Shown: positions 1 to 6,599, numbered from the stretch's first letter. The stretch is 7,844 bases of DNA from an uncultured Clostridia bacterium (GCA_944381295.1 CALWKP010000182.1:1-7844), one strand, 5' to 3'. Notes: a model not told the origin generated them from the letters alone. A program made the numbers and translations.

Positions 1-798
1 GATCTCTGTCCGCAGGAAGCACTGTGCGCGCAATTTTTCGCAGCCTTTTTCCGGCGTTTTCCAGTAGTACGGCGTCATCTGGAACAATGCCCAGATCATT
101 TCCGGGTCGTCCAGCTCTGCAATTCCCCGCACGGGGACGCGCTCGATAAACGAAAAACCCGGATAGTCAATTTCCTGCTCTTCATTTTCATACGGCTCGT
201 CATACAGGATTTCTTTCAAACCGTACAAATGCCGTTTGGACGGTGTTGCCAAAATCATGGTGCCGCCAGGCCGCACGACCCGCGCAAATTCTTCCGGCAC
301 GATCGGCGCAAACACATCAGTCAGACAATCTACCGACGCGTCTGCAACCGGTACACCAAACGTGCTTGCTACGGCAAAACTGACGTCCCGGCAGCGCTTG
401 GCTGCGGCTCGCACCGCCGCTTTGGAAATATCAAACCCGCCCGCGTCGCATGTAATCCCGGCTTCGCGCAGCGACTCTGCGGTGTGCGCCGTGTAATAGC
501 CTTCCCCGCATCCGGCGTCCAGCAGGCGGATTTGTTCCCGCCCCCGGGCAGAAGAAACGGCCAGCTCCGCCAGCTTTTCCGCAAACAGTCCGTAAATGCC
601 GGAATCTAACAGCTTCCGCCGCGCCGCCACCATCTGCCGGTCGTCACCCGGCATCCGCGAGTGCTTTTTATTTGGCTGGAGCAGATAGGCGTATCCCTCC
701 GCCGCAAGGTCAAACGAGTGCCCCTTTTTGCAGAAACAGCGTTTCCCGTCGGTTTCGAGGCTGTTCCTGCAAACCGGGCAGCAAAAATAATAGGTCAT
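1..798 (-). CDS. rlmA: 23S rRNA (guanine-N1)-methyltransferase RlmA, 3' end cut by the window
   Basis: SAM-dependent methyltransferase that methylates N1 of a guanine in the helix 35 loop of 23S rRNA. Known members modify G745 (RlmA-I, Gram-negative) or G748 (RlmA-II, Gram-positive, linked to macrolide response); the sequence does not settle which. The 266 readable residues show an N-terminal zinc finger (C7, C10, C23, H27), the family stretch FDLAAEGYAYLL then PGDDRQMVAARR (about 51-61), the SAM-binding motif LLDAGCGEGYYT (92-103), and QMTPYYW near residue 240. E. coli RlmA is 269 aa, so only about 10-20 residues lie beyond position 1. Start choice: AAGGG sits 6 bases before the ATG at 798; an in-frame ATG at 804 overlaps the polA stop (ATGA) but leaves almost no spacing. 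The gene follows polA by 2 bases and is probably co-transcribed and translationally coupled with it. Confidence 0.93.
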   Translation of the reverse strand, partial: MTYYFCCPVCRNSLETDGKRCFCKKGHSFDLAAEGYAYLLQPNKKHSRMPGDDRQMVAARRKLLDSGIYGLFAEKLAELAVSSARGREQIRLLDAGCGEGYYTAHTAESLREAGITCDAGGFDISKAAVRAAAKRCRDVSFAVASTFGVPVADASVDCLTDVFAPIVPEEFARVVRPGGTMILATPSKRHLYGLKEILYDEPYENEEQEIDYPGFSFIERVPVRGIAELDDPEMIWALFQMTPYYWKTPEKGCEKLRAQCFLRTEI

Positions 799-800
799 GG

Positions 801-3380
801 TCATCCCTTCGCGTCATACCAGGTTTTCCCAATGTTCGCTTCCGCCGGCATCGGTACCGCCAGAGTGACCGCGTGTTCCATTTCCTCCGCGAGCAGCATG
901 GCGGCGGCGTTGGCTTCGTCCTCGGGCGCCTCGACGATCAGTTCGTCGTGTACCTGCAAAATCAGGCGCGCGCGCATCCCCTCCTGACGCAGCCGTTCTT
1001 CCACCCGGATCATGGCCAGTTTGATGATGTCCGCCGCGGTCCCCTGAATCGGCATGTTCCGCGCGACACGTTCCCCGAAAGCTCGCAGGTTATGGTTGCT
1101 CGATGAGAGTTCCGGCAGATACCGGCGGCGGCCGAACAGCGTTTCTACATAGCCGCGGTCCTTAGCCTCTTCCACGACCTTCTGCATATAGGTCCGCACT
1201 CCGGAATAATGTTCCAGATAGGCCTTGATATACGCATCCGCTTCCTTGCGGGATACGCCGATATCCTGCGCAAGTGAGAACGCGCCGATCCCGTACACGA
1301 TTCCGAAATTAACCGCCTTCGCACGGCTCCGCATGAGCGGTGTGACCATTTCCTCCGGCATGTGGAATACCTGTGCGGCGGTACTGCGGTGAATATCGTC
1401 GTTGTTGCGGAACGCTTCAATCATGTTTGCGTCATTTGCCATGTGAGCCAAAACTCTCAGTTCGATCTGGGAGTAATCTGCATCTACCAGAAGCCAGCCG
1501 TCCCGTGCCAGGAAAAACCGGCGCAGTTCGCGGCCGAGTTCCGTGCGTACCGGGATATTCTGTAAATTTGGTTCTGTGGAACTGATGCGTCCGGTACGGG
1601 TTTCTGTCTGGTTAAAGCTGGAATGGATCCGGCCATCCGGGCCGACGACTTTCAACAGGCCGTCGCAATAAGTGGATTTCAGCTTGGATAAGGTGCGGTA
1701 ATTCAGCACCATTTCCACCGCGGGATGTTCTTCCCGCAGGCGTTCCAGCACATCCGCGCTGGTCGAATATCCGCTTTTTGTCTTTTTCCCGGAGGGCAGT
1801 CCCAACCGTTCAAACAACGCTTCCCCAAGCTGTTTGGGCGAATTGATGTTAAATTCCCATCCGACGGAATCGTAGATGCCCGCCTGCAATGCAGAAATCT
1901 GCGTTTCCAGCGCCGCACCGTAAGATGCAATCCCGTCTACATCCACGCGGAACCCGACCTCTTCCATGCGCGCCAATACTTTCGCCAGCGGAAGTTCGAT
2001 TTTTTTCAACAGCTCGTCCTGGCCGTTTTTCCGGATCTCTGTGCCGAGCTTTTCCCGCAGCGCCGGCAGTACGGCGGCCTGTGCACAAATAGGGTCTTCC
2101 ATTTGCGGAGAAGATACGCTGTATTCCGCGGCAAGGCGGGGGAGGTCATACCCCGACGCCGACGGGTTCAGCAGATATCCGGACAAAAGCAGATCGCCGT
2201 CCAGGACTGGGGCATCGATTCCCAAACGCTCCAGCGCGGCATAGAGTGGTTTCGTATCATGTGTGGTGCGCCGGATTCCGGAATCTTCAAAAAAGTCCCG
2301 CAAAAAAGGCTCGTTCCCGCGCACGGGCACCATGCTGACAAGGCCGTCCGCGGCGAACGCCAGCGCAGACAGTTCTCCTTCCCGGAATACCGGCAGAAAA
2401 TCGGCAGTCCTGCGCTGCCGGAAATCTTCCAGAAGGAAATAAGGGTCCTCGCAGTCCTCGCTTTCCCAAGTTTCCGCAGGGGTTTCCGGCTCCGGGGATT
2501 CTGCCGCGGCATCCTCCAACCCCAATTTTTTAATCAGGGAAAAGAGCTCCAGTTTCGCCATTAGCCGTGCTGCCGCGGCCGGGTCGCCTTTCCCGGGAGC
2601 ATAGGATTCCAAGTCTGTGCAGATCGGCGCGTCGGTACGGATCGTCCCGAGATAGCGGCTCAAATAAGCGCTGTCTTTGCCGTCCTGCAGTTTTTTGCGC
2701 ATCCCGTCTTTAATGTCCAGTTCGTTCAGATGCTCATAAATATAATCGATATTTCCGTATTTTTGAATCAGCTCCCCGGCGCCTTTCGGGCCGATGCCCT
2801 TTACGCCGGGAATGTTGTCCGAACTGTCGCCCTGGATTGCTTTCAGCTCGATCATCTGCGGCGGCGTCACGCCATATTCTTCCTGGATTCTTGCTTCATC
2901 ATAGAGGGTCGCCTGAGGTTGTCCGCCTTTGGTGGAAGCCAGGCGCACGCTCACGCCGGGCGCGACCAGCTGAAGGCTGTCACGGTCCCCGGTAGCAATA
3001 ACGCAGTCCGCTCCCTCTTCCCGGCAGGCGCGGGCCAGCGTGCCCAAAATATCATCTGCCTCAAACCCTTCACACTCCACCAAATGATAGCCAAGCAGGG
3101 AAAGCAGGTCTTTCAGCACCGGAAGCTGCTGTGCAAGCTCTTCGGGCATGCCCTTTCGCTGTGCTTTATAACCGGCATATTCCTTATGCCGGAAAGTCGG
3201 CGCACGCATATCAAAAGCGATGGCAATAGCGTCAGGGGATGTTTCGTCTTTAAGTTTCTGAAGCATGGTCAGAAAACCATAAATCGCATTTGTGAATAAG
3301 CCATCTTTTGTGGTGAGCAGTTTAATGCCGTAAAAGGCGCGGTTTAAAATACTGTTGCCGTCCAATACCAATAGTTTCAT
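801..3380 (-). CDS. polA: DNA polymerase I (5' nuclease, inactive 3'-5' exonuclease domain, polymerase)
   Basis: Family A polymerase for Okazaki-fragment maturation and repair synthesis; 859 aa, a normal length. Domain 1 (about 1-290) is the 5'-3' nuclease: LVLDGNSILNRAFYG, GFEADDILGTLA, ATGDRDSLQLV and GDSSDNIPGVKGIGPKG are all present. Domain 2 (about 325-460) keeps the exonuclease fold region, but the DxE of motif I is replaced (FREGELSALAF) and the motif III YxxxD is lost (ICAQAAVL), so proofreading is predicted inactive, as in Bacillus and Thermus Pol I. Domain 3 is the polymerase: motif A DADYSQIELR with D635, motif B R684/K688/F692/Y696 in RSRAKAVNFGIVYG, motif C VHDE (H811-D812-E813). 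The Phe in motif B is the residue linked to dideoxynucleotide discrimination. Start at 3380 chosen because GGGTG lies 6 bases upstream; an in-frame ATG at 3398 has no ribosome binding site. It is the first gene of a polA-rlmA unit. Confidence 0.97.
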   Translation of the reverse strand: MKLLVLDGNSILNRAFYGIKLLTTKDGLFTNAIYGFLTMLQKLKDETSPDAIAIAFDMRAPTFRHKEYAGYKAQRKGMPEELAQQLPVLKDLLSLLGYHLVECEGFEADDILGTLARACREEGADCVIATGDRDSLQLVAPGVSVRLASTKGGQPQATLYDEARIQEEYGVTPPQMIELKAIQGDSSDNIPGVKGIGPKGAGELIQKYGNIDYIYEHLNELDIKDGMRKKLQDGKDSAYLSRYLGTIRTDAPICTDLESYAPGKGDPAAAARLMAKLELFSLIKKLGLEDAAAESPEPETPAETWESEDCEDPYFLLEDFRQRRTADFLPVFREGELSALAFAADGLVSMVPVRGNEPFLRDFFEDSGIRRTTHDTKPLYAALERLGIDAPVLDGDLLLSGYLLNPSASGYDLPRLAAEYSVSSPQMEDPICAQAAVLPALREKLGTEIRKNGQDELLKKIELPLAKVLARMEEVGFRVDVDGIASYGAALETQISALQAGIYDSVGWEFNINSPKQLGEALFERLGLPSGKKTKSGYSTSADVLERLREEHPAVEMVLNYRTLSKLKSTYCDGLLKVVGPDGRIHSSFNQTETRTGRISSTEPNLQNIPVRTELGRELRRFFLARDGWLLVDADYSQIELRVLAHMANDANMIEAFRNNDDIHRSTAAQVFHMPEEMVTPLMRSRAKAVNFGIVYGIGAFSLAQDIGVSRKEADAYIKAYLEHYSGVRTYMQKVVEEAKDRGYVETLFGRRRYLPELSSSNHNLRAFGERVARNMPIQGTAADIIKLAMIRVEERLRQEGMRARLILQVHDELIVEAPEDEANAAAMLLAEEMEHAVTLAVPMPAEANIGKTWYDAKG

Positions 3381-3425
3381 GAAGTTCACCCGATTCATTT
3401 CATTTCACGGAATAGCATCCCGTCA

Positions 3426-3454
3426 ATTATACAAAAAGATACATCATCTTTGGG
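3426..3454 (-). promoter_or_regulatory. candidate polA promoter
   Basis: On the minus strand a perfect TATAAT lies at 3431-3426. The -35 position with a 17-bp spacer (3454-3449, CCCAAA) is poor. Transcription would start near 3419, giving a leader of about 40 nt for polA. It would let polA be expressed apart from the structured region upstream. Confidence 0.45.
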
Positions 3455-3544
3455 AGATAGGCCAATCGCATTGTATACCGCAGGAACAAATTCCACTTGT
3501 ACAAAATAACCCTTGCGGGACACAAATCTGCTGTTGCCAAAGGT

Positions 3545-3619
3545 AGCAGACCCCGGCAGGGTCGTCAACGATAAATTGAACGGCTGCCGCCGTCATTGAC
3601 GACGCTGCCGTGTCCTGCT
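3545..3619. repeat. long imperfect inverted repeat (rod hairpin) inside the structured region
   Basis: Arms 3545-3568 and 3596-3619. The inner 8 bases (GTCGTCAA/TTGACGAC) pair perfectly, then one C.C mismatch, then GGCAG/CTGCC, then a weaker section, then AGCAG/CTGCT at the base. The 27-base top holds a second hairpin, ACGGC-TGCC-GCCGT (3580-3593). The base AGCAG (3545-3549) could instead pair with CTGCT at 3528-3532. Confidence 0.75.
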
Positions 3620-3633
3620 GATCGTGCAATCAG

Positions 3634-3664
3634 GAGAGCAAAAGCAAACTGTGCTTTTGCTCTC
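3634..3664. repeat. 13-bp perfect hairpin
   Basis: GAGAGCAAAAGCA (3634-3646) and TGCTTTTGCTCTC (3652-3664) are exact complements around a 5-base loop. Neither strand has a T-run directly after the stem, so a simple intrinsic terminator is not supported. The last four bases (3661-3664) are also used by the 3661-3671/3697-3708 helix, so the two helices compete at their edges. Confidence 0.75.
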
Positions 3665-3853
3665 ACTATACGATGGAGAGACGGACCCTGCGGTTGGTAT
3701 CAGTGAGACCCCGGCAGACACACCGGATGCAGGAGGTTGCCAAAGAAAGCATCGAGCAGTTGCCTGAGAGGCATAACATGCTCCCGGCAGACAAGGAATG
3801 CCAAAAGGCTTTCCTCATTCTCTGCAACTCTCCTTATTTTCAACACATTGAAA

Positions 3854-3884
3854 ACATTATACCATTTTCCAAAGAAAAAATGTA
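3854..3884 (-). promoter_or_regulatory. extended -10 promoter facing left into the structured region
   Basis: On the minus strand TGGTATAAT (3864-3856) is a full extended -10 element. The -35 position (3884-3879, TACATT) is weak, as is usual for extended -10 promoters. Transcription would begin near 3849 and run into the hairpin-rich stretch and, if not stopped, to polA. Confidence 0.6.
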
Positions 3885-3906
3885 GTGTTTTCTCGGATAG
3901 GAACCC

Positions 3907-3937
3907 TTTCTCTTTTAGAAGTTTGATGGTATAATGT
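3907..3937 (+). promoter_or_regulatory. extended -10 promoter facing right toward dus
   Basis: TGGTATAAT at 3927-3935 is a full extended -10 element with a weak -35 (TTTCTC at 3907-3912, 17-bp spacer). Transcription would start near 3942, about 285 nt before the dus start. The 12 bases ATGGTATAATGT (3926-3937) are identical to the leftward promoter. Confidence 0.6.
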
Positions 3938-3941
3938 CCGC

Positions 3942-4228
3942 AGAAAGATACAAACGCGGGCATCTTAGCCTAATGCTATCATAGAGCTGAGCGGAGGTAC
4001 GACGCGTGCGCGGCTTGCTCACCGCAGGTGCGGAAATCGAAGATTTCCAACGGCTGAGAAAACATTGCGATGCAGTTAAGTGCAAATAAAGTGCAAAGGA
4101 AACTTTGCTGAAATAACTTCACGTCTAGGCCGCTGATTCTTATGCGTGTTTTCCAGGCGCTGTCAAAATTATGTCCAGGGCATTTATTTCTTTCGTGCTC
4201 TGGCTGGTCCAGAAGAAAGGATTCTTTT
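3942..4228 (+). promoter_or_regulatory. long hairpin-rich 5' leader of dus
   Basis: No gene is seen in this stretch. It holds GGAAATC-GAA-GATTTCC (4032-4048), GCAAAG-GAAA-CTTTGC (4093-4108, a GNRA loop), GCGG/CCGC (4010-4013 with 4022-4025), and a direct repeat AAGTGCAAA (4078-4086, 4089-4097). Just before the start codon, CTTTC (4190-4194) and TCTGG (4199-4203) can pair with CCAGA (4209-4213) and GAAAG (4215-4219), which would cover the ribosome binding site AAAGGA (4216-4221). I recognise no known riboswitch; whether this is regulatory is inferred from length and structure only. Confidence 0.4.
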
Positions 4229-5224
4229 ATGAAAATTGGTTCCGTTACAATTGATGGACGCGCTGTCCTTGCACCGATGGCTGGCGTCGCAGACCGTGCA
4301 TTCCGCGAACTTTGTGTGGCGTATGGCGCTTCTTATGTGGTCAGCGAAATGGTCAGCGCAAAAGGACTGGAATATAATAACCAGAAAACAGAAGAATTGA
4401 TGGAGCTTTCCGACGCGGAACGTCCGGCGGGTATCCAGCTTTTTGGCAACGATCCCGCAACCATGGCGCAGGCCGCTGTTTCTGCAATGGAATGTTTTCC
4501 GGATATTCTGGATATCAATATGGGATGTCCCGCACCGAAAGTTGCGAATAACGGCTGCGGCTCTGCCTTGATGAAAGACCCGTCGCTTTGCGGACGGATC
4601 GTTGAGGCTGTCAAGAAAGCGGTGCCGGTGCCGGTTACGGTGAAAATCCGGAAAGGTTGGGACGCATCCAGCGTGAATGCGGTAGAAGTGGCAAAGATTT
4701 GTGAAGCGGCAGGTGCTGATGCGATCACTATACACGGGCGCACCCGTGAACAGATGTATCAGCCTTTCGCCGATTGGGAGATTATTGCCGAGGTGAAGCA
4801 GGCGGTAAACATTCCGGTGATCGGGAACGGTGATGTGGATTCTGCCCAGAAAGCCGCGCTGCTGTTGGAACAGACCGGATGTGACCTGGTGATGGTAGGA
4901 CGCGCAGCTTTGGGAAATCCATGGATTTTCCGTCAGATCAACGCGTATCTTACGGATAGCTGCCGGATTATCCCGCCGCCGGAAATCAATGAACGGTTAT
5001 TGGTGATGAATCGCCATATTCGCCGGGTCTGCGATCTGAAAGGGGAAAACCGTGGAATGCGCGAAGCCCGGAAGCATGTGGCCTGGTATCTGCACGGCCT
5101 GCGGAACGCTGCGGAATTCCGGCGCAAAGCCGGGATGCTGACAACACTGGACGATTTGGAACTTCTGACAAGAGAGATCCTTTTGGCGAATCAGGAGCAG
5201 ACATCCGGAAAAGAAATATTTTAA
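4229..5224 (+). CDS. dusB: tRNA-dihydrouridine synthase, DusB/NifR3 type
   Basis: Flavin (FMN) enzyme that reduces uridines of the tRNA D-loop to dihydrouridine with NAD(P)H, in the cytoplasm. The 331-aa protein has the TIM-barrel pattern of the family: LAPMAGVAD (14-22), the active-site motif NMGCPAPK with catalytic C100, VTVKIRKGWD with the FMN-contacting K139, TIHGRTREQMY (about 167-177), IGNGDV (about 198-203) and VGRAALGNPW (about 223-232), followed by the C-terminal helical tRNA-binding part. The closest family by these motifs is NifR3/DusB of Firmicutes; which tRNA positions it modifies cannot be read from sequence. Start at 4229 is chosen because AAAGGA lies 7 bases upstream and the barrel begins at once (MKIGSVTIDGRAVLAPM); an upstream in-frame ATG at 4142 has no ribosome binding site and adds 29 unrelated residues. 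It stands alone, ending in a bidirectional terminator. Confidence 0.95.
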   Translation: MKIGSVTIDGRAVLAPMAGVADRAFRELCVAYGASYVVSEMVSAKGLEYNNQKTEELMELSDAERPAGIQLFGNDPATMAQAAVSAMECFPDILDINMGCPAPKVANNGCGSALMKDPSLCGRIVEAVKKAVPVPVTVKIRKGWDASSVNAVEVAKICEAAGADAITIHGRTREQMYQPFADWEIIAEVKQAVNIPVIGNGDVDSAQKAALLLEQTGCDLVMVGRAALGNPWIFRQINAYLTDSCRIIPPPEINERLLVMNRHIRRVCDLKGENRGMREARKHVAWYLHGLRNAAEFRRKAGMLTTLDDLELLTREILLANQEQTSGKEIF

Positions 5225-5230
5225 ATGAAG

Positions 5231-5271
5231 AAAAACGTCCCCTTGCAGGAGCTTTGCAAAGGGACGTTTTT
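5231..5271. terminator. bidirectional intrinsic terminator between dus and the convergent URO-D gene
   Basis: Arms 5231-5247 and 5255-5271 pair over 17 positions with one mismatch around a 7-base loop. The stem core ACGTCCC/GGGACGT is flanked by AAAAA on the left and TTTTTT on the right, so either strand reads as GC stem plus U-run. It ends dus 6 bases after its stop and the leftward gene 12 bases after its stop. Confidence 0.92.
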
Positions 5272-5283
5272 TGAAATTTTATG

Positions 5284-6519
5284 TCAGCTTCCCAGAACCA
5301 TTTCCATGGCCATTTTTTCCCAGGAAATCAAATTCTCCAGACTGCCGCCGATGGAAGAAATGTCTTTCAAAACAATATCGCACGCGCATCCGTTGCGTTT
5401 TACTGCATCCAAAATCCGGCGAAGCTCTTTTCGCGCCGGTTCTGGCTCCGCAGCAGCGTTCAGCAGAAACGACGGGTTTGGTTTACTTGCCAGGACATAC
5501 TTTTTCCCAATTGCTTCTGCGGCAATATCCACATCTGCCCACGGTGTAATGGAGATTTTGCGCAGATGAGGAATCTGTTCAAGAATATCGATCATATTGT
5601 GAAGCGGTTCGCAGCAGCCGTAATAAACCAGTCCAAACGGTTCCATCGCCCGTTTCATGTAAGTGATGTCAAACTCATCACGCATTTCTTTGGATACGGA
5701 TGCAAAAATCTGAGCAACTCCGCGGCCCCACATCTGTTTGGCAGTAATTTTTCCGGTTTCTGAAATACCCGGTGTCATCGAGTTCAGAGCGGGCGTGTGG
5801 TGGATCAATACCTGATCCGGCTCAAATAAATCCAGTTCTTCATACTGGCGAACTTTATCCAGGAAAATATCGGTCAGCTTTTCCGCAATTTTATGCATGA
5901 GTTCCGGTTCGTCGGCTAACTGATAGAAAACATTTTCCGGCCCGATCAATTCGGTAGCAATATCCCAGTTGCGGCAGCCAATCCCATATCCGGTGGGAGC
6001 TCCCGTGATTTTTACCGGTAAAATATCCCCAATAGCATCCGCCATTTTATGGTACAGCGCGAAAGTTTCCTCTTTCCGATAAGTAATCTTTTCGAAATGT
6101 AGTTTTTCCAGAGCCTCTTCGCTGTCCAGTTGGTTGTGATAGGCATGGGAATGAATAGAATTCAGGTCCCCTAATGTCGTTTCCTGAATTGTCAGACCGA
6201 ATCCCGTGGATTCGATTATTTTAGAAACCCCATAATAAGGGTCCAAAACCATATCAGCAGGGAAATACTTCCACTGAAACAAATGGCGGCGAAAATATTG
6301 TTCTGCCTCGCGGTAATCCGGGTCAGTACAGCGCAGGACCAAGTCGGGATGTGTTTCCAGCTCATTCCAGGGCACTTCGCGGATCAATACGATTGGCCTG
6401 ATTGGGGAAAGGTCATTGGATGCACGATAAAGGGTTCTTTTTTGGTCGTGCGAAGGGTGCCGGGCAGCTTCGGCATAACGGAAAGCAAGTTCACGTAAGA
6501 TTTGTTTTTCCTGCTCCAC
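5284..6519 (-). CDS. uroporphyrinogen decarboxylase/methyltransferase superfamily protein, substrate unknown
   Basis: 411 aa, of the URO-D-like fold group that includes heme-pathway HemE and corrinoid methyltransferases such as MtaA/MtbA. The family is inferred from overall pattern: VLDPYYGV (about 91-98), ITGAPTGYG (171-179), VLIHHTPAL (237-245), the strand LVYYGCCEPLHN (297-308), ITPWADV, and C-terminal CDIVLKDISSIGG (380-392). HemE is unlikely: the protein is longer, its N-terminal half differs, and no heme genes are near. The MtaA-type zinc triad (HxC ... C) is not clearly kept: YGCC stands where HxC is expected and SKPNP where the later Cys loop would be; C302, C303, C378 and C380 are the available thiols. 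The start is GTG at 6519, supported by AAGGAG 6 bases upstream. It is divergent from an AraC regulator that probably controls it. No corrinoid protein or transporter is in the window, so the reaction stays open. Confidence 0.75.
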   Translation of the reverse strand: MEQEKQILRELAFRYAEAARHPSHDQKRTLYRASNDLSPIRPIVLIREVPWNELETHPDLVLRCTDPDYREAEQYFRRHLFQWKYFPADMVLDPYYGVSKIIESTGFGLTIQETTLGDLNSIHSHAYHNQLDSEEALEKLHFEKITYRKEETFALYHKMADAIGDILPVKITGAPTGYGIGCRNWDIATELIGPENVFYQLADEPELMHKIAEKLTDIFLDKVRQYEELDLFEPDQVLIHHTPALNSMTPGISETGKITAKQMWGRGVAQIFASVSKEMRDEFDITYMKRAMEPFGLVYYGCCEPLHNMIDILEQIPHLRKISITPWADVDIAAEAIGKKYVLASKPNPSFLLNAAAEPEPARKELRRILDAVKRNGCACDIVLKDISSIGGSLENLISWEKMAMEMVLGS

Positions 6520-6533
6520 AGTGATCTCCTTCT

Positions 6534-6547
6534 GCCGGGATACCGGC
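6534..6547. promoter_or_regulatory. inverted repeat between the divergent genes, possible operator
   Basis: GCCGG-GATA-CCGGC is a perfect 5-bp inverted repeat with a 4-base centre. It lies 3 bases from the AraC gene's -35 box and next to the ribosome binding site of the URO-D gene (6525-6530). It could be a protein-binding site or, in the leftward transcript, a small hairpin just before the ribosome binding site. Confidence 0.35.
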
Positions 6548-6549
6548 GA

Positions 6550-6578
6550 TTGTGATTTCTTATGATTTGTATTATAAT
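6550..6578 (+). promoter_or_regulatory. promoter of the AraC-family regulator gene
   Basis: TTGTGA (6550-6555), a 17-bp spacer, then perfect TATAAT (6573-6578). Transcription would start near 6585. This lies downstream of the first in-frame ATG (6562), which helps rule that start out and supports the GTG at 6649. Confidence 0.65.
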
Positions 6579-6599
6579 GAAAAAAACAGGGATATCCAG
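6571..6599 (-). promoter_or_regulatory. candidate promoter of the URO-D-family gene, overlapping the opposite promoter
   Basis: On the minus strand a perfect TATAAT lies at 6576-6571, inside the same ATTATAAT that serves the plus-strand promoter. The -35 position at 17-bp spacing (CTGGAT) is weak, consistent with a promoter that needs an activator. The leader would be about 45 nt. Confidence 0.5.

Larger units (their letters stand above)
3481..3850 (-). ncRNA. highly structured, unassigned RNA region between divergent promoters (candidate ncRNA or long polA leader)
   Basis: No protein gene is convincing here, but the stretch is dense with helices. Seen in plus coordinates: 3754-3769 with 3819-3832 (12 pairs, two small internal loops); 3794-3802 with 3807-3815 (AAAA loop, one mismatch); 3771-3774 with 3778-3781; 3726-3730 with 3749-3753; 3661-3671 with 3697-3708 (11 pairs, one bulge); 3634-3646 with 3652-3664 (13 perfect pairs); 3545-3568 with 3596-3619 (24-nt arms, 4 mismatches on the minus strand) enclosing ACGGC/GCCGT. 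The minus strand is favoured because an extended -10 promoter points that way at 3856-3864 and because one extra U.G pair forms in the long rod only on that strand. It matches none of SRP RNA, RNase P, tmRNA, 6S or a riboswitch that I can recognise. The 3' end is not defined; a CCC-GCAA-GGG hairpin with a T-rich tail near 3503-3519 is only a weak end point. It could also be the leader of polA, or a decayed repeat element. Confidence 0.5.

Noticed and set aside
1725..2564. 279-codon open frame on the plus strand inside polA
   Set aside because: It lies antisense to a complete, motif-bearing polymerase domain, has no ribosome binding site and shows no protein-like pattern; it is a shadow of polA codon use.
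3754..3832. Glycine-riboswitch-like blocks on the minus strand (GGAGAG, GCCGGGAGCA, CTCTCAGGCAA in order)
   Set aside because: The central GCCGAAGGRGCAA block lacks two bases, the GGCAA that should be in the binding bulge pairs fully with TTGC in a long helix, no second aptamer follows, and polA is not a glycine gene.
3660..3850. 6S RNA
   Set aside because: Size and promoter would fit, but the region folds into several local hairpins rather than one long rod with a central bubble.
3700..3963. 87-codon minus-strand open reading frame
   Set aside because: It spans both divergent promoters, has no ribosome binding site and resembles no known protein; the same holds for the 70-codon plus-strand frame at 3673-3885.
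4051..4058. TPP riboswitch core (GGCTGAGA in the dus leader)
   Set aside because: The other conserved TPP parts (GGGTGC upstream, ACCTGATC downstream) are missing, and dus is not a thiamine gene.
4184..4735. 183-codon open frame on the minus strand opposite dus
   Set aside because: Antisense to the well-supported dus barrel, without start signals or recognisable motifs.
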